Made by a program: the position numbers and the translations under genes. Positions 32,638 to 44,907 of a DNA stretch of 64,000 nt are shown in pieces. Below the pieces are notes generated by a model. That model saw nothing but the letters and a program-made list of their open reading frames with translations. It made no database searches and was not told the DNA's origin. Each line of letters opens with the position of its first letter. Position 1 is the first letter of the stretch. This stretch comes from Atopomonas hussainii. GTDB lineage: Bacteria > Pseudomonadota > Gammaproteobacteria > Pseudomonadales > Pseudomonadaceae. The stretch spans positions 62,001 to 126,000 of the forward strand of contig NZ_FOAS01000002.1 of NCBI RefSeq assembly GCF_900109735.1, written 5' to 3'.

Positions 32638-32667
32638 GTTGCCCGCGACTGTTTAAAAGGAGACTGC

Positions 32668-33420
32668 ATGCCCGCTCATCAAATTGACTACCGCATCCAT
32701 GGCGCATCCCTGCAAGCGCTGGAGGTCAGTCTGGATCCCGGCGAAGCGGTGATTGCCGAAGCCGGCTCGATGATTTTTATGCAGGAAGATATTCGCTTCG
32801 ACACGCGCTTAGGCGATGGCAGTGAATCCGGCATGCTGGGCAAGTTATGGGGTGTGGGTAAGCGCTTGCTCACCGGCGAGTCGTTGTTTATGACTCACTT
32901 CAGTAACGACGGCAAAGTACCCCGCAGCGTCGGCTTTGCCGCGCCGTATCCCGGCTCGATTGAGCCAGTCCACTTGCCCGAAGTCGGCGGCGCACTGATT
33001 TGCCAGAAAGACAGCTTTCTAGCCGCCGCGCACGGCACTTCGGTGGGCATCACCTTTAGCAAGCGCATTGGTGCCGGCTTATTCGGTGGTGAAGGGTTTA
33101 TCTTGCAGAAGCTCGAAGGCGACGGCATGGCGTTTATTCACGCCGGCGGTACGCTAATTCGTCGCGAGCTGAACAACGAAACCTTACGCTTAGACACCGG
33201 CTGCTTAGTGGCCTTTAGCGCCGGGTTGGATTACAGCATTGCCTTAAGCGGCGGCTTGAAAAGCTTGCTGTTTGGTGGCGAAGGCTTACTCTTGGCCACC
33301 TTAAAAGGCACGGGCACGGTGTGGATTCAAAGCTTGCCCTTCGCGCGCTTAGCCGACCGCATGGCGGTGGCCATGGCAGGGCGTGGGCCGCAGGGCGAAA
33401 CCCGTGCCGGTGGTGATTGA
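32668..33420 (+). CDS. AIM24/TIGR00266 family protein
   Basis: The 250-residue protein has the repeated beta pattern of the AIM24 (TIGR00266) family: [23 protein letters not shown] near the start, [24 protein letters not shown] and [28 protein letters not shown] segments. Role in bacteria unknown. AAAGGAGA precedes the ATG. A small membrane-protein gene follows 14 bp after it. Confidence 0.85.
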   Translation: MPAHQIDYRIHGASLQALEVSLDPGEAVIAEAGSMIFMQEDIRFDTRLGDGSESGMLGKLWGVGKRLLTGESLFMTHFSNDGKVPRSVGFAAPYPGSIEPVHLPEVGGALICQKDSFLAAAHGTSVGITFSKRIGAGLFGGEGFILQKLEGDGMAFIHAGGTLIRRELNNETLRLDTGCLVAFSAGLDYSIALSGGLKSLLFGGEGLLLATLKGTGTVWIQSLPFARLADRMAVAMAGRGPQGETRAGGD

Positions 33421-33434
33421 TTAAGGAGTTTTAC

Positions 33435-33758
33435 ATGGCTGTGAATAACCCGCTGCCGTACATCTTTACCGCGATTGGCAGCGTTGCGGCGACGGTCGTC
33501 GCACTGAATTACTACGGCTATATGCATGTGGCCAAACCGCAAGACGCCTTGCTGTTGGCTGAGTTCACCATGCTCAAAACCTATGAGGGCGAAGACTACC
33601 GTCTCAGCCTGAAACCAGCCGAGCAAGTGGCCCAGTGCGTCGATGGCGTACTGGTGCTGTTTGACACTAAACAGCAAGGCCTCACCGGCGTGCTGGTGGA
33701 CGACAAAAAGCGCGCCGTGCGTTGTACACAGGGAAGGCCAGAGCGGCAAGTGCGCTAG
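33435..33758 (+). CDS. Small hypothetical protein with one membrane segment
   Basis: The 107-residue protein has an N-terminal hydrophobic segment (PYIFTAIGSVAATVVALNYYGYM), probably an anchor, and a soluble tail of about 75 residues with two cysteines (QCVDGVLVLFD and VRCTQG). No domain recognised. AAGGAG precedes the ATG at 33435; it is probably co-transcribed with the AIM24 gene. Confidence 0.65.
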   Translation: MAVNNPLPYIFTAIGSVAATVVALNYYGYMHVAKPQDALLLAEFTMLKTYEGEDYRLSLKPAEQVAQCVDGVLVLFDTKQQGLTGVLVDDKKRAVRCTQGRPERQVR

Positions 33759-33923
33759 CTAGCTGAGTTCAGCTACAGGTTTCCTGTCGTTTAGCACGAG
33801 TGGCCCTGTGCTTTCCTGGATCACACCAAACGATGCGTGTGTCCTTTAAAACACCTGCCTTCGTGCTACCCTTGCGGCCATTTTCTGCCTGTCCGCAGGC
33901 GCCGGTTTGTTAGTTGCACACGC

Positions 33924-36506
<2,583 letters not shown>

Positions 36507-36522
36507 TGCTCCTTGGTTAGCG

Positions 36523-38574
36523 TTATGGCTGAGCCTCTGAGAGCAAATTCAGCGCTTGCAAGATAAAGGTGTACTCCTGCGCGACTTCGCGCAGCGCTTG
36601 GTAGCGGCCGCTTTGCCCGCCGTGGCCAGCGCCGAAGTCGGTTTTTAGGTAGATAGGCGCAGTACCTTGGTTGTGCTCAAGTAGCTTGGCTGCCCATTTG
36701 GCGGCCTCCCAATACTGCACGCGGCAGTCGTGCAGGCCGGCGGTAATCCACAGGGCAGGGTAGTGCTGCGCGCGCACATTTTCATACGGTGCGTAGTTTT
36801 TCAGACGCTCGGCCACGGCCGGCTCGGCAGGGTTGCCCCATTCGTCGTACTCGGTCACGGTTAGTGGCAACTCGGGGCGGCGCATGGTGTTGAACACATC
36901 GACAAACGGCACATCGGCAATCGCTGCAGCGAACAGCTCGGGGCGCTGGTTAAGCACATTGCCAATCAGCAAACCGCCGGCACTGCCGCCGCTAATCACC
37001 AGCTGCTCTGGGCTGGTTAAGTGCGTGTTAATTAAGTGCTCGGCACAGGCAATAAAGTCGCTAAAGCTATTGGCTTTGTGTTCCAGCTTGCCGGCGCGAT
37101 ACCACGCCTCGCCGCACTCGCCGCCGCCGCGCACATGAGCGATGGCAAACACAAAGCCGCGCGCCAATAGCGATAAGCGCGCGTGAGAAAACCACGGGTC
37201 GAGGCATTCGCCATAGGCGCCGTAGCCGTACAAATACAGCGGCGCGCTGTGTGCGGGGTGTTCCCCCATGCAGATCAAACTGATGGGAATGCGCGTGCCG
37301 TCGGCGGCCTCTGCCCATTCGCGCCAAACACTGTAGTCGGCCGGATCGAAGTCGCCTTCCACCGGCGTTTCTTTAAGGATGTGCTGCTCACCATCGACCA
37401 AGCGCAGCGCGCGGATTTGCGCCGGGCGATTCAGCGATTGGTAATGCAGGCGCATCAGCGGGCTGTGGTACTCCAGCACATCTTGCACATGCCAGCTGCC
37501 CAGCGCGTCGGGCTGCGCTACGGCGTAACCCGCAGCGTGCGCCGGTTGCACCCAGATATGCGGCAGGGCGTTGTCGCGCAGGCTCAGTAGCGCGGCGTGT
37601 TGGTTGAGGCTCACGCCTTCGAGCATCACCTGTTCGTTGTGCTCGCGCAGGCACTGCCAGTTTGACCGTGCGGGGTTCGCGCTAGCGGCAAAGTACAGCG
37701 CGAAGTTAATCCCCGCTTGGTTGCTGCGAATCACCCAGCCTGCTTGGCCTTGCCAGTGGCCGTGATCGGCGTGGTATTCGTGCTCGGCCTCGCGCGGGGC
37801 CAAGCATTGCCAGGCGCCCAGCGGCTGGTCGATGGGCAGGTAATGGGTTTCGCTGGTGGTTTTGCTGGCGCAACTGAGCAGGGCAAAACGTTCGTCGCTA
37901 CTGCGGCCAATGGCGAGAAAAAAGCGCTCGTCAGCCTCATGGAATATTTCCACCGGCGCGCCGCCGTGTAGGTCTAAGCGCTGCAGGGTGGCGGGGCGGT
38001 GGCTGTCGTCTAATTGCAGGGCAAACAAATGGCGGTTGTCATCGGCCCAGAGCAGCGAGCCATCGGCGTTATCCAGCGTTAGTTCGCGGGTTTCGTTGCG
38101 CTGAATATCCAGCACAAACAGGCGGTACACCTCATCACCGCTGGTATCCAAGCTGTATGCCAGCAGGCGCTGGTCGGGGCTGATCTGATAATCGCCCAGG
38201 CTGATAAAGCTGTCTTCGCCAAGACTGTCGGCTTGCTGGTTGAGGTCTAGCAGCAGCACTTCGCTGGCGCTGTCGAGCTCTAGGCTGCCACCGTGCCGGG
38301 CGCAGCGGTACAGGCGTGGGTGCTCGTCGCCGGCGCGGGTGCGTTGGTAATACAGGTAGTCGCCACGCGGAATCGGCAGCGATAAATCGGTCTCGCGAAT
38401 GCGCCCGCGAATTTCCTCAAACAGCTGCTCGGTTAACGCGCTATCGGCAGCTAAGGCGGTCTGCCAGTGTTCGTTGTGCGCGGTTAAATAGGCGAGCACC
38501 TCGGGGTTTTCGCGCTGCTCCAGCCACGCATACGGATCAGGTGTGTTGGCTTTACGGGCAACAGGGGCGGGCAT
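36523..38574 (-). CDS. opdB: Oligopeptidase B (S9A serine peptidase)
   Basis: Cytosolic or periplasmic oligopeptidase that cuts short peptides after Arg/Lys. The 683-residue protein has an N-terminal propeller part and a C-terminal alpha/beta hydrolase domain with the catalytic serine in SGGSAGGLLIGNVLNQ, the Asp in TAGLHDCRV and the His in GAGHGGQSGRY. No signal peptide is seen. The ATG at 38574 has GGAG six bases upstream; a TTG start at 38592 is less likely. Confidence 0.93.
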   Translation of the reverse strand: MPAPVARKANTPDPYAWLEQRENPEVLAYLTAHNEHWQTALAADSALTEQLFEEIRGRIRETDLSLPIPRGDYLYYQRTRAGDEHPRLYRCARHGGSLELDSASEVLLLDLNQQADSLGEDSFISLGDYQISPDQRLLAYSLDTSGDEVYRLFVLDIQRNETRELTLDNADGSLLWADDNRHLFALQLDDSHRPATLQRLDLHGGAPVEIFHEADERFFLAIGRSSDERFALLSCASKTTSETHYLPIDQPLGAWQCLAPREAEHEYHADHGHWQGQAGWVIRSNQAGINFALYFAASANPARSNWQCLREHNEQVMLEGVSLNQHAALLSLRDNALPHIWVQPAHAAGYAVAQPDALGSWHVQDVLEYHSPLMRLHYQSLNRPAQIRALRLVDGEQHILKETPVEGDFDPADYSVWREWAEAADGTRIPISLICMGEHPAHSAPLYLYGYGAYGECLDPWFSHARLSLLARGFVFAIAHVRGGGECGEAWYRAGKLEHKANSFSDFIACAEHLINTHLTSPEQLVISGGSAGGLLIGNVLNQRPELFAAAIADVPFVDVFNTMRRPELPLTVTEYDEWGNPAEPAVAERLKNYAPYENVRAQHYPALWITAGLHDCRVQYWEAAKWAAKLLEHNQGTAPIYLKTDFGAGHGGQSGRYQALREVAQEYTFILQALNLLSEAQP

Positions 38575-38635
38575 CGACGACTCCAGCGGCAAAAGCGGCT
38601 ATCATAGGCGCCCCTATTTTCGCTGACCACGCCCG

Positions 38636-39193
38636 ATGATGGATCCGCAACAAGATTACTTGCTCGCTTGGAGCGCTTACGGCATCGCCGCCTTTGTGGG
38701 GCTGATGGTGTGGTTCAAAATGACCTCATGGATCAGCTGGCGCTGGCTGCGCGAACCGCTGCGTTTACTGGTCGCTATCCTGCTGTTTGTACCTTCGCCG
38801 GTGTTGATGGACGAGCCGATTTACGCCCCGTCGATTGCCATGCTGGCGCTGGATATTCTGTTTAAAAGCTCGGCCAATCTGTGGCGTGCCGTGGCGGATT
38901 TATCCATGTACGGCGCCATCGCCTTCATCATTTATTTCGCCTTAGCCTTTGTGCGCTTCTTGTGGGAGCTATGGCGCGGCAAGCCTGAGCCTAAGCCCAG
39001 CAAAGCCGCCAAAAAAGCCCAGCAGCAGGCTGCGCAAAAGGCCCACAACCAAGCGGAACACGAAGCCGCTAAGCAGGGCAAAGTTGGCGCCCCGCGCTCA
39101 CGCTACGAAAACGACCCTGAGCTGGACGAAGCCATCCGTATCGACAGCAACGGCGACCGCCGTCTGCGCATCGAGCCAAAGCTGTTTAAGTGA
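38636..39193 (+). CDS. Hypothetical inner-membrane protein with charged tail
   Basis: The 185-residue protein has three or four hydrophobic segments (SAYGIAAFVGLMVWF, LLVAILLFVPSPVLM, MYGAIAFIIYFALAFVRFLWEL) followed by a Lys/Ala/Gln-rich cytosolic tail of about 70 residues (PKPSKAAKKAQQQAAQKAHNQAE). No known domain recognised. Two consecutive ATG codons leave the start uncertain by one residue. It is transcribed away from opdB and ends at a terminator. Confidence 0.7.
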   Translation: MMDPQQDYLLAWSAYGIAAFVGLMVWFKMTSWISWRWLREPLRLLVAILLFVPSPVLMDEPIYAPSIAMLALDILFKSSANLWRAVADLSMYGAIAFIIYFALAFVRFLWELWRGKPEPKPSKAAKKAQQQAAQKAHNQAEHEAAKQGKVGAPRSRYENDPELDEAIRIDSNGDRRLRIEPKLFK

Positions 39194-39198
39194 TTAAA

Positions 39199-39232
39199 AG
39201 GCCTGAGCTTGTCTCAGGCCTAGCCTGTTTTT
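39199..39232 (+). terminator. Terminator after the membrane-protein gene
   Basis: AGGCCTGAG pairs perfectly with CTCAGGCCT around CTTGT; TTTTTT follows six bases later. It argues that the GNAT gene starts after it, not at the upstream in-frame GTG. Confidence 0.75.
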
Positions 39233-39249
39233 TGCTCGCAAGGACGCCG

Positions 39250-39702
39250 GTGCACATTGCCCTCGAATCGCCCGATCAGCCTGAGGTTGTCGCCCTGATC
39301 GCCGCGCTGGACGTATATCAAGACAGCCTTTATCCGCCCGAGGCGCGTTATGCCTTGGATTTAACCGCGCTGATGCAGCCGCAGGTGTTATTTGCCGTGG
39401 CGCGTGATGCGGCGGGTGTGGCGCAAGGCTGCGCGGCGCTCGTGCTGAGCGCAGCGTTTGGCGAGGTAAAACGCATGTATGTGCAGCCTGCCGCGCGTGG
39501 GCTAGGTGCCGCACATAAGCTGTTAGGCCTGTTAGAGAACAGCGCACAGGCGCGCGGTTGCACGCAGCTGTATTTAGAAACGGGGCCGTATCAGCCCGAG
39601 GCTTTGGCGTTTTATGCCAAGCAGGGTTATCAGCGCTGCGCTGCCTTTGGCGATTACCGTGAGCACCCGCTCAGTGTGTTTATGGCGAAAACGCTGGGGT
39701 AA
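39250..39702 (+). CDS. GNAT family N-acetyltransferase
   Basis: The 150-residue protein has the GNAT core: VKRMYVQPAARGLGAAHKLLGLLE (acetyl-CoA pyrophosphate loop, RGLGAA) and LYLETGPYQPEALAFYAKQGY near the C-terminus. Substrate unknown. The GTG at 39250 is chosen because AAGGA precedes it and because the frame upstream runs through the preceding gene's terminator. Confidence 0.85.
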   Translation: MHIALESPDQPEVVALIAALDVYQDSLYPPEARYALDLTALMQPQVLFAVARDAAGVAQGCAALVLSAAFGEVKRMYVQPAARGLGAAHKLLGLLENSAQARGCTQLYLETGPYQPEALAFYAKQGYQRCAAFGDYREHPLSVFMAKTLG

Positions 39703-39705
39703 AAA

Positions 39706-39947
39706 ACAAGAAGGCCGCATAACAGACTGTGTGAAAATTACTGCGCTTGGCTATGTGGCGTTAAAAGCAGGCTCAAAATGCTCACAAACCCGCAGGAGCG
39801 GGTTTGAACAGCTTTAGCTGACCCGCAGGGCGAGCACAGGATGTGCGGAGTATTTACCACACGTAAACTGCGCTTTTTCGCCTGCTTTTGCCTTGCCTAG
39901 CCTGCGCTCGTGGCGTTTTCACACAGTCTGGTAAGCGGCCTTCTTGT
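39706..39947. terminator. Terminator with 13-bp arms split by an inserted element
   Basis: ACAAGAAGGCCGC at 39706-39718 is perfectly complementary to GCGGCCTTCTTGT at 39935-39947. Read on the minus strand, the right-hand arm first, it ends in TTGTTTTTTACC, a good U-tract, so it fits a terminator for rapA (and possibly the convergent GNAT gene). The arms are now 216 bases apart because a family 1 element lies between them. Confidence 0.6.
39723..39930. mobile_element. Miniature inverted-repeat element, family 1, copy 2 (with extra insert)
   Basis: The ends are CAGACTGTGTGAAAAT and TTTTCACACAGTCTG. Outer parts match the copy at 7843-7982 closely, but about 68 bases (roughly 39784-39851) are inserted between GGCTCAAAATGCTCA and TTTACCACACGTAAACTGCG. 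The insert itself holds small hairpins (AACCCGC/GCGGGTT, CAGCT/AGCTG, GCAC/GTGC). No ORF. Confidence 0.7.
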
Positions 39948-39956
39948 ATATGGGCT

Positions 39957-40006
39957 GCGCAGATTTAACCAGCGAAGCCCAAGCACAACGCAGTGATTAA
40001 ATCAGC
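39957..40006. mobile_element. Remnant of the family 2 inverted-repeat element (copy C)
   Basis: A 50-base remnant begins GCGCAGATTTAACC and ends GATTAAATCAGC, both like family 2 ends, and shares CACAACGCAGTGATT with the other copies. The rapA stop codon (TGA, 40002-40004) lies inside its right end. Confidence 0.5.
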
Positions 40007-42842
40007 TGCCCGCCACCATCACCCGCACAGACTCCAGTCGCAATCCCGCTTGGCTTAAATGCTCTAAGCCTTGCTCCAACTGCTGGCTTAGGTGCTGCAG
40101 TTCGCTGTCGCGCACGCTGGGGTTAACTTGGCGCAGGGCGGTGAGGCGCGCCAGTTCTTCTTCCAGCTCGGCTTTGAGTTTTTTCACCGCGCTGCCAACG
40201 CGCGCGTCGTGGGCGGCTTGTACTTTGCTTTGCGCGTTGGCGATCAGGGGCGTGAGTTGCTCACGCTGCGCCTGAATAAACTTATTGGCGCTGCTGCGCG
40301 GTACGCTTTCCAGCTGTGTGTCGAGGGTGTCGAAGCTCACCTTAGCGGCTAAGTCGTTGCCCTTCGGGTCGAGCAGGCAACGCAGCGCTTGCGGCGGCAA
40401 GAAACGGCCCAGCTGCAAGTGGCGCGGGGCGATGGCTTCGCTAACAAACAGCAGTTCGACCAGCACAGTGCCGGGCTTCAGCGCTTTGTTTTTCAGCAGC
40501 GCCACGGCGGTGTTACCCATGGAGCTGGACATTACCATGTCCATCGCGCCGAGGGTCATGGGGTGTTCCCAAGTAATCAGCTGCATGTCTTCGCGGGCTA
40601 GCGCCAAGTCGCGGTCGTAGGTGATGGTCACGCCTTCGTCGCTGCCCAGCGGGAAGCCCGAATCGAGCATCTTCTCGCCGGGGCGCAAAATAAAGGCGTT
40701 CTCAGAGTGGTCTTCGCTGTCGATGCCGAACACGTTGAAGATTTCTTCCATGTACATCGGCAGGGCGAAGTCTTGGTCTTGCGCCTTGATCGCTTTGGCT
40801 AAGCGTTCGCCTTGGCCAGCGCCGCGCGAGTTCAGCTCCAGCAGGCGGTCGCGGCCGCTGTGCAGTTCTTCTTCTAGCGCGTGACGGCGCTGCACAGCTT
40901 CGTCGAGCAGGGCTTGCCACTCGCTGTCGTGGCCGCCTTCCAGCAGCGGCAGCAGGCGGCTGCCGAACTCATGCTGCAGGGCGTTGCCGGTGGGGCAGGT
41001 GGCCAAGAAGGCGTTTAGGCCGTGGTGATACCACTGGAACAGGCGCTCTTGCTCGGTGTCTTGCAGGTGCGGCACGTGCAGCTGAATGGTTTGCTTCTGG
41101 CCGATACGGTCTAGGCGGCCGATACGCTGTTCGAGCAAATCGGGGTGGCTGGGCAGGTCGAACATCACCAAGTGATGGGCGAACTGGAAGTTACGGCCTT
41201 CACTGCCGATTTCCGAGCAGATCAGCACCTGCGCGCCAAATTCTTCGTCGGCAAAGTAAGCCGCCGCACGGTCGCGCTCAAGAATGCTCATACCTTCGTG
41301 GAAGGTGGTGGCGGCAATGCCGTTTTTGCTGCGCAGGGCGTCTTCTAAATCCAGCGCAGTTTCGGCGTGGGCGCAAATCACCAGCACCTTGCTGCGCTTG
41401 AGCATTTTCAGCGTGTCGATCAGCCACTCTACGCGCGGATCGAACTGCCACCAGCGCTCGCCTAAATCGTCTTGCGCTTGGAAGGCGACTTCCGGGTACA
41501 GCTCCGGATGCTCGCCGCGCTGTAGCTCTAAATATTGCATCGGCGCGGACAGCGGATAGCTGTGCAGCTCGCGGCCGGGGAAACCGGCAATCGCCGCGCG
41601 GGTGTTACGGAACAACAAGCGGCCCGTGCCGTGGCGGTCGACCAGCTCGCGCACTAAGCGCGCGCGGGCGGCTTCGTCGCCGCTGTCGAGTTGGGCCAGC
41701 AGCTCGTCGGCTTCACTCTGCAAGAATCCGGCAATCGCCGTGCGCGCCTTGGCCGATAGCTGACCTTGGTCGAGCAGCTCTTGCACCGCTTCGGCCACCG
41801 GCTGGTACTGCGCGCTTTCGTCGCGGAAGGCTTGCAGATCGTGGAAGCGATCGGGGTCGAGCAGGCGCAGACGGGCGAAGTGGCTTTCTTGGCCGAGCTG
41901 CTCGGGGGTGGCGGTGAGCAACAGCACGCCAGCCACTTGGCGGGCGAGCTTTTCTACCAGCGCGTATTCGCTGGATACATGCTCGGGGTGCCAGACCAAG
42001 TGGTGCGCTTCGTCGACTACCAGCAAATCCCAATCGGCTTTGAGCACGGCTTCTTGCCAGCGCGCGCTGTCTTTTAAGAAGTCGATGGCGGTGAGCACCA
42101 GCTGTTCTTCTTCAAACGGGTTGTCGCTGTCTTCGTGGGCGGCGCAGCGCTCGGCATCAAACAGCGCCACTTGCAGATTAAAGCGGCGGCGCATTTCCAC
42201 CAGCCACTGATGCTGTAGGTTCTCCGGCACCATAATCAGCACGCGGCGCGCGCGGCCCGAGAGCAGCTGGCGCTGAATCACCAGGCCCGCTTCGATGGTT
42301 TTACCCAAACCCACTTCGTCGGCCAGCAATACGCGCGGCGCCATACGGTCGGCCACTTCGCGGGCGATATGCAACTGATGCGGGATAGGCTCGGCGCGCG
42401 CGCCACACAGCCCAAACAGCTCGGACTGTTGCAGCAAGCCTTGGCGCTCCAGCGTGCGGTAACGCAGGCTAAACCAATGCAGCGGGTCGATCTGGCCGGC
42501 GAATAAACGGTCGCTGGCCAAACGGAACTGAATAAAGTTGGATAAGTCTGGCTCGGCAATCACGCGCTCTTGGTTGTCGTTGTCGAGGCCGACATAAACC
42601 AAGATGCCTTGTTCTTCGATCACATCGCGCACGGTCATGCGCCAGTTTTCGTAGTGGGTGATTTCATCCCCAGCGGCAAAGCGCACGCGGGTCAGTGGGG
42701 CGTTACGCAGCGAGTAACGGCGGGTCTCACCGCTGGCCGGATAGAGCACAGTGAGCATACGGTCATCGAGGGTAAGAATGGTGCCTAAACCCAGTTCAGA
42801 CTCGCTGTCACTGATCCAGCGTTGACCCGGTGTGTACTGCAT
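40002..42842 (-). CDS. rapA: RNA polymerase-associated Swi2/Snf2 ATPase RapA (HepA)
   Basis: RapA is an ATP-dependent translocase that recycles RNA polymerase after transcription. The 946-residue protein has the N-terminal Tudor-like part ([18 protein letters not shown]), Walker [13 protein letters not shown] box VVDEAHH, and the helicase C-terminal motifs [13 protein letters not shown] and [17 protein letters not shown] precedes the ATG at 42842. Its last codon joins a repeat-element remnant that supplies the TGA stop. It is divergent from the small-protein/alkB operon. Confidence 0.95.
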   Translation of the reverse strand: MQYTPGQRWISDSESELGLGTILTLDDRMLTVLYPASGETRRYSLRNAPLTRVRFAAGDEITHYENWRMTVRDVIEEQGILVYVGLDNDNQERVIAEPDLSNFIQFRLASDRLFAGQIDPLHWFSLRYRTLERQGLLQQSELFGLCGARAEPIPHQLHIAREVADRMAPRVLLADEVGLGKTIEAGLVIQRQLLSGRARRVLIMVPENLQHQWLVEMRRRFNLQVALFDAERCAAHEDSDNPFEEEQLVLTAIDFLKDSARWQEAVLKADWDLLVVDEAHHLVWHPEHVSSEYALVEKLARQVAGVLLLTATPEQLGQESHFARLRLLDPDRFHDLQAFRDESAQYQPVAEAVQELLDQGQLSAKARTAIAGFLQSEADELLAQLDSGDEAARARLVRELVDRHGTGRLLFRNTRAAIAGFPGRELHSYPLSAPMQYLELQRGEHPELYPEVAFQAQDDLGERWWQFDPRVEWLIDTLKMLKRSKVLVICAHAETALDLEDALRSKNGIAATTFHEGMSILERDRAAAYFADEEFGAQVLICSEIGSEGRNFQFAHHLVMFDLPSHPDLLEQRIGRLDRIGQKQTIQLHVPHLQDTEQERLFQWYHHGLNAFLATCPTGNALQHEFGSRLLPLLEGGHDSEWQALLDEAVQRRHALEEELHSGRDRLLELNSRGAGQGERLAKAIKAQDQDFALPMYMEEIFNVFGIDSEDHSENAFILRPGEKMLDSGFPLGSDEGVTITYDRDLALAREDMQLITWEHPMTLGAMDMVMSSSMGNTAVALLKNKALKPGTVLVELLFVSEAIAPRHLQLGRFLPPQALRCLLDPKGNDLAAKVSFDTLDTQLESVPRSSANKFIQAQREQLTPLIANAQSKVQAAHDARVGSAVKKLKAELEEELARLTALRQVNPSVRDSELQHLSQQLEQGLEHLSQAGLRLESVRVMVAGS

Positions 42843-43035
42843 GCCGCTTCGCCTCCCGAAAAAAGGCGGGTATGGTAAAGGATGAGCCCGTGCAGGGCCA
42901 TGCTTAGGTGCTTGCCAGTGGTGCAAATCCGCTTGCCTAGCCAGCAGTTTAGGCAGGCCATCAAGCTGTCGCCGGCTTGGCCGACAAACTGACTAAGGCT
43001 TAAGCCGTTATCGACGCAACAGCGCGGAGGTGCGC

Positions 43036-43311
43036 ATGCTGCCACCGATCCCCCAAAGCATACTGCCGCACGGCGTGCAGCTAGACCCGGCCAAACATAA
43101 GCCGGACGTGCCGCCGGTGACCCCCGCGCAAGAAAGCGCCAAGGGCGAAGGCGTGAAGCTTAAAGATCGGCCCGACCCCGATGACGGCAGCCAATACCGC
43201 CCGCGCAAACGCAAAGCCCGCGAAGAAGACGATGAGCTGGCCGACGAACAACCAGCACTCAGCGATGAGCCCCTACCGCGCAAAGGCCTGTGGGTCGATA
43301 TAGAGGTGTAA
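43036..43311 (+). CDS. Small charged hypothetical protein
   Basis: The 91-residue protein is rich in Pro, Lys, Asp and Glu (RPDPDDGSQYRPRKRKAREEDDELADEQ) and probably disordered. No domain recognised. GGAGG lies five bases before the ATG. The stop overlaps the next start as TAATG, and the gene is divergent from rapA, an order also remembered from P. aeruginosa, which supports its being real. Confidence 0.7.
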   Translation: MLPPIPQSILPHGVQLDPAKHKPDVPPVTPAQESAKGEGVKLKDRPDPDDGSQYRPRKRKAREEDDELADEQPALSDEPLPRKGLWVDIEV

Positions 43312-43907
43312 TGCGTAGCGACGATTTACAGCCCGGCACCCTGTATTGGCATGACGACTTTGCCAGCGCCGCGCAAGCCGATCAGTGGTTTAGCGCCTTA
43401 CAAACCGAATGCGCATGGCAGCAACCGCAGGTCAAGGTATTTGGCCGCTGGCACCCCACGCCGCGCTTAGTGGCATGGTATGGCGATAGCGACGCCGCCT
43501 ATCGCTATAGCGGGCAAACCCACCGGCCACTGGCGTGGACGCCCACCCTAAGCCGCATTCGTGACTTGGTAGAACAACAAACCGGCCGCCGCTTTAACGG
43601 CGTGCTGGTCAATTACTACCGCAATGGCCACGACAGCATGGGCTGGCACAGCGATGACGAGCGCGAACTTGGCCCCGCGCCGTGGCTGGCCTCACTCAGC
43701 CTTGGCGTTGAGCGGCGTTTTGACCTGCGGCGCAAAGGCAGCACACGTATTGCTGTATCGTTCGCCTTAAAGCACGGCCAACTGCTGCTGATGGACGGCC
43801 AATGCCAAGCCGCTTGGCAACATCAAGTGCCGCGCAGCTTGAAAGTTAGCGGCGCACGTATCAATCTGACCTTTCGCCATATTCTGCACCCAGCGTCGTA
43901 TGACTGA
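43311..43907 (+). CDS. AlkB-like 2-oxoglutarate/Fe(II) dioxygenase
   Basis: The 198-residue protein has the AlkB fold signatures: NGVLVNYYRNGHDSMGWHSDDE (the HxD iron ligands), SLSLGVERRFDLRRKG and the C-terminal RINLTFRHI with the arginines that hold 2-oxoglutarate. Such enzymes remove alkyl groups from DNA or RNA bases by oxidation. It is of the ALKBH2/3-like class by eye. Start ATG overlaps the previous stop by one base; its end overlaps the next small ORF by 8 bp. Confidence 0.92.
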   Translation: MRSDDLQPGTLYWHDDFASAAQADQWFSALQTECAWQQPQVKVFGRWHPTPRLVAWYGDSDAAYRYSGQTHRPLAWTPTLSRIRDLVEQQTGRRFNGVLVNYYRNGHDSMGWHSDDERELGPAPWLASLSLGVERRFDLRRKGSTRIAVSFALKHGQLLLMDGQCQAAWQHQVPRSLKVSGARINLTFRHILHPASYD

Positions 43908-44070
43908 TTCCAACCCTGCCGAACCGATTGATTTTGCTGCCGAAAAAGCCAAGCGCGTGCACGACTTAAACGACAAGCGCTTAGCCCAAGTGCGCGCCGC
44001 CTTTAGCGCCGCCTTGCCGCTGCCCAAAGCCAACAAACCCCGCAAAAAGAAAACCAAGAAGAAACGCTAA
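43900..44070 (+). CDS. Tiny basic protein downstream of the alkB-like gene
   Basis: A 56-codon ORF encodes MTDSNPAEPIDFAAEKAKRV and ends in a very basic tail (PKANKPRKKKTKKKR). Its ATG overlaps the end of the dioxygenase gene by 8 bp and its stop lies 3 bases before the next gene, which is the packing of a real operon gene. The tail suggests nucleic-acid or ribosome binding, an inference only. No family recognised with confidence. Confidence 0.65.
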   Translation: MTDSNPAEPIDFAAEKAKRVHDLNDKRLAQVRAAFSAALPLPKANKPRKKKTKKKR

Positions 44071-44073
44071 GCA

Positions 44074-44658
44074 ATGAACCCGATTCTGCACGGCGCGCGC
44101 GCCGCCCTGTTATGTACCGCTGCGCTGTTGTGCGCAGTTAGCCCGCAAGCACTGGCCAAAGTAGACGTAGAGGCGGGGCAGTCAAAAAAACTTGGCAGCG
44201 TGCTGATTGCCAAAATCTCCGAAGACATCGCCCCCGGCAATTACGAAGCGCTGCTCAAAGGCCTGCGCGCTAACCCCGGCAAGTACAACCGCAAAATCGT
44301 CATGCTCGACAGCATCGGCGGCAGCGTGAATGAGGCCATCCGTATGGGCCGCCTGCTGCGCGAAACCGGCTTTCATGCCTTAGTGGCTAGCGATGATGTG
44401 TGCCAAGGTAGCTGCGTGTATTTACTCGCCGCCGGGCACAGTAAAACCGTGCGCGGCGCGGTAGGCCTGCACCGCCCGTACTTCCCGCAGGGCGACTCAG
44501 TGCATTCGGCGCACAGCGCGGCCAGCCGTATCAGCCCGGCTATGTATTTGCGTGATATGGGCGTGTCGCCGCTGCTGTTGGCCGATATGCAAAGCATTGC
44601 CCCGGCCTACATGCGCGTGTTGAGCGTGAGTGATTTGCGCCGTTACCGGCTGAATTGA
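44074..44658 (+). CDS. ClpP-like periplasmic protein (COG3904 type)
   Basis: The 194-residue protein has a signal peptide (ARAALLCTAALLCAVSPQALA) and a crotonase/ClpP-like core: KIVMLDSIGGSVNEAIRMGRLLRE, then VCQGSCVYLLAAG with a serine placed like the catalytic serine of ClpP-type proteins, and GLHRPYF with a histidine. It is likely a secreted or periplasmic serine hydrolase; its substrate is unknown. Last gene of the operon that starts at 43036. Confidence 0.75.
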   Translation: MNPILHGARAALLCTAALLCAVSPQALAKVDVEAGQSKKLGSVLIAKISEDIAPGNYEALLKGLRANPGKYNRKIVMLDSIGGSVNEAIRMGRLLRETGFHALVASDDVCQGSCVYLLAAGHSKTVRGAVGLHRPYFPQGDSVHSAHSAASRISPAMYLRDMGVSPLLLADMQSIAPAYMRVLSVSDLRRYRLN

Positions 44659-44907
44659 CCCGCCGCTGAGCGCGCCTAGTTGGGCGAACTTTGTGGCGCC
44701 GGCGATGTACGTTGGTCGGCTGCTATGATGGCACGCTGCAAGCATCGGCTTACACTTCTACACTCAATAGGCATCAGCGCGGCTAACGGATCAGCACCGG
44801 CAGCAACACGCAACGCACTGATCAACTGAGCTGTACAGCCATTTAAGCAAGCCTCGTGTTAACGGTTGTGGGGTGCTGCACTGGCGTAACACTGCAAAGG
44901 CTTTTCT

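Noticed and set aside
44791-44830. Weak likeness to family 2 ends (CACGCAACGCACTGATCAACTGAGC) before the PilZ gene
   Set aside because: Only a loose match over about 20 bases, without the rest of the element; too short to call.
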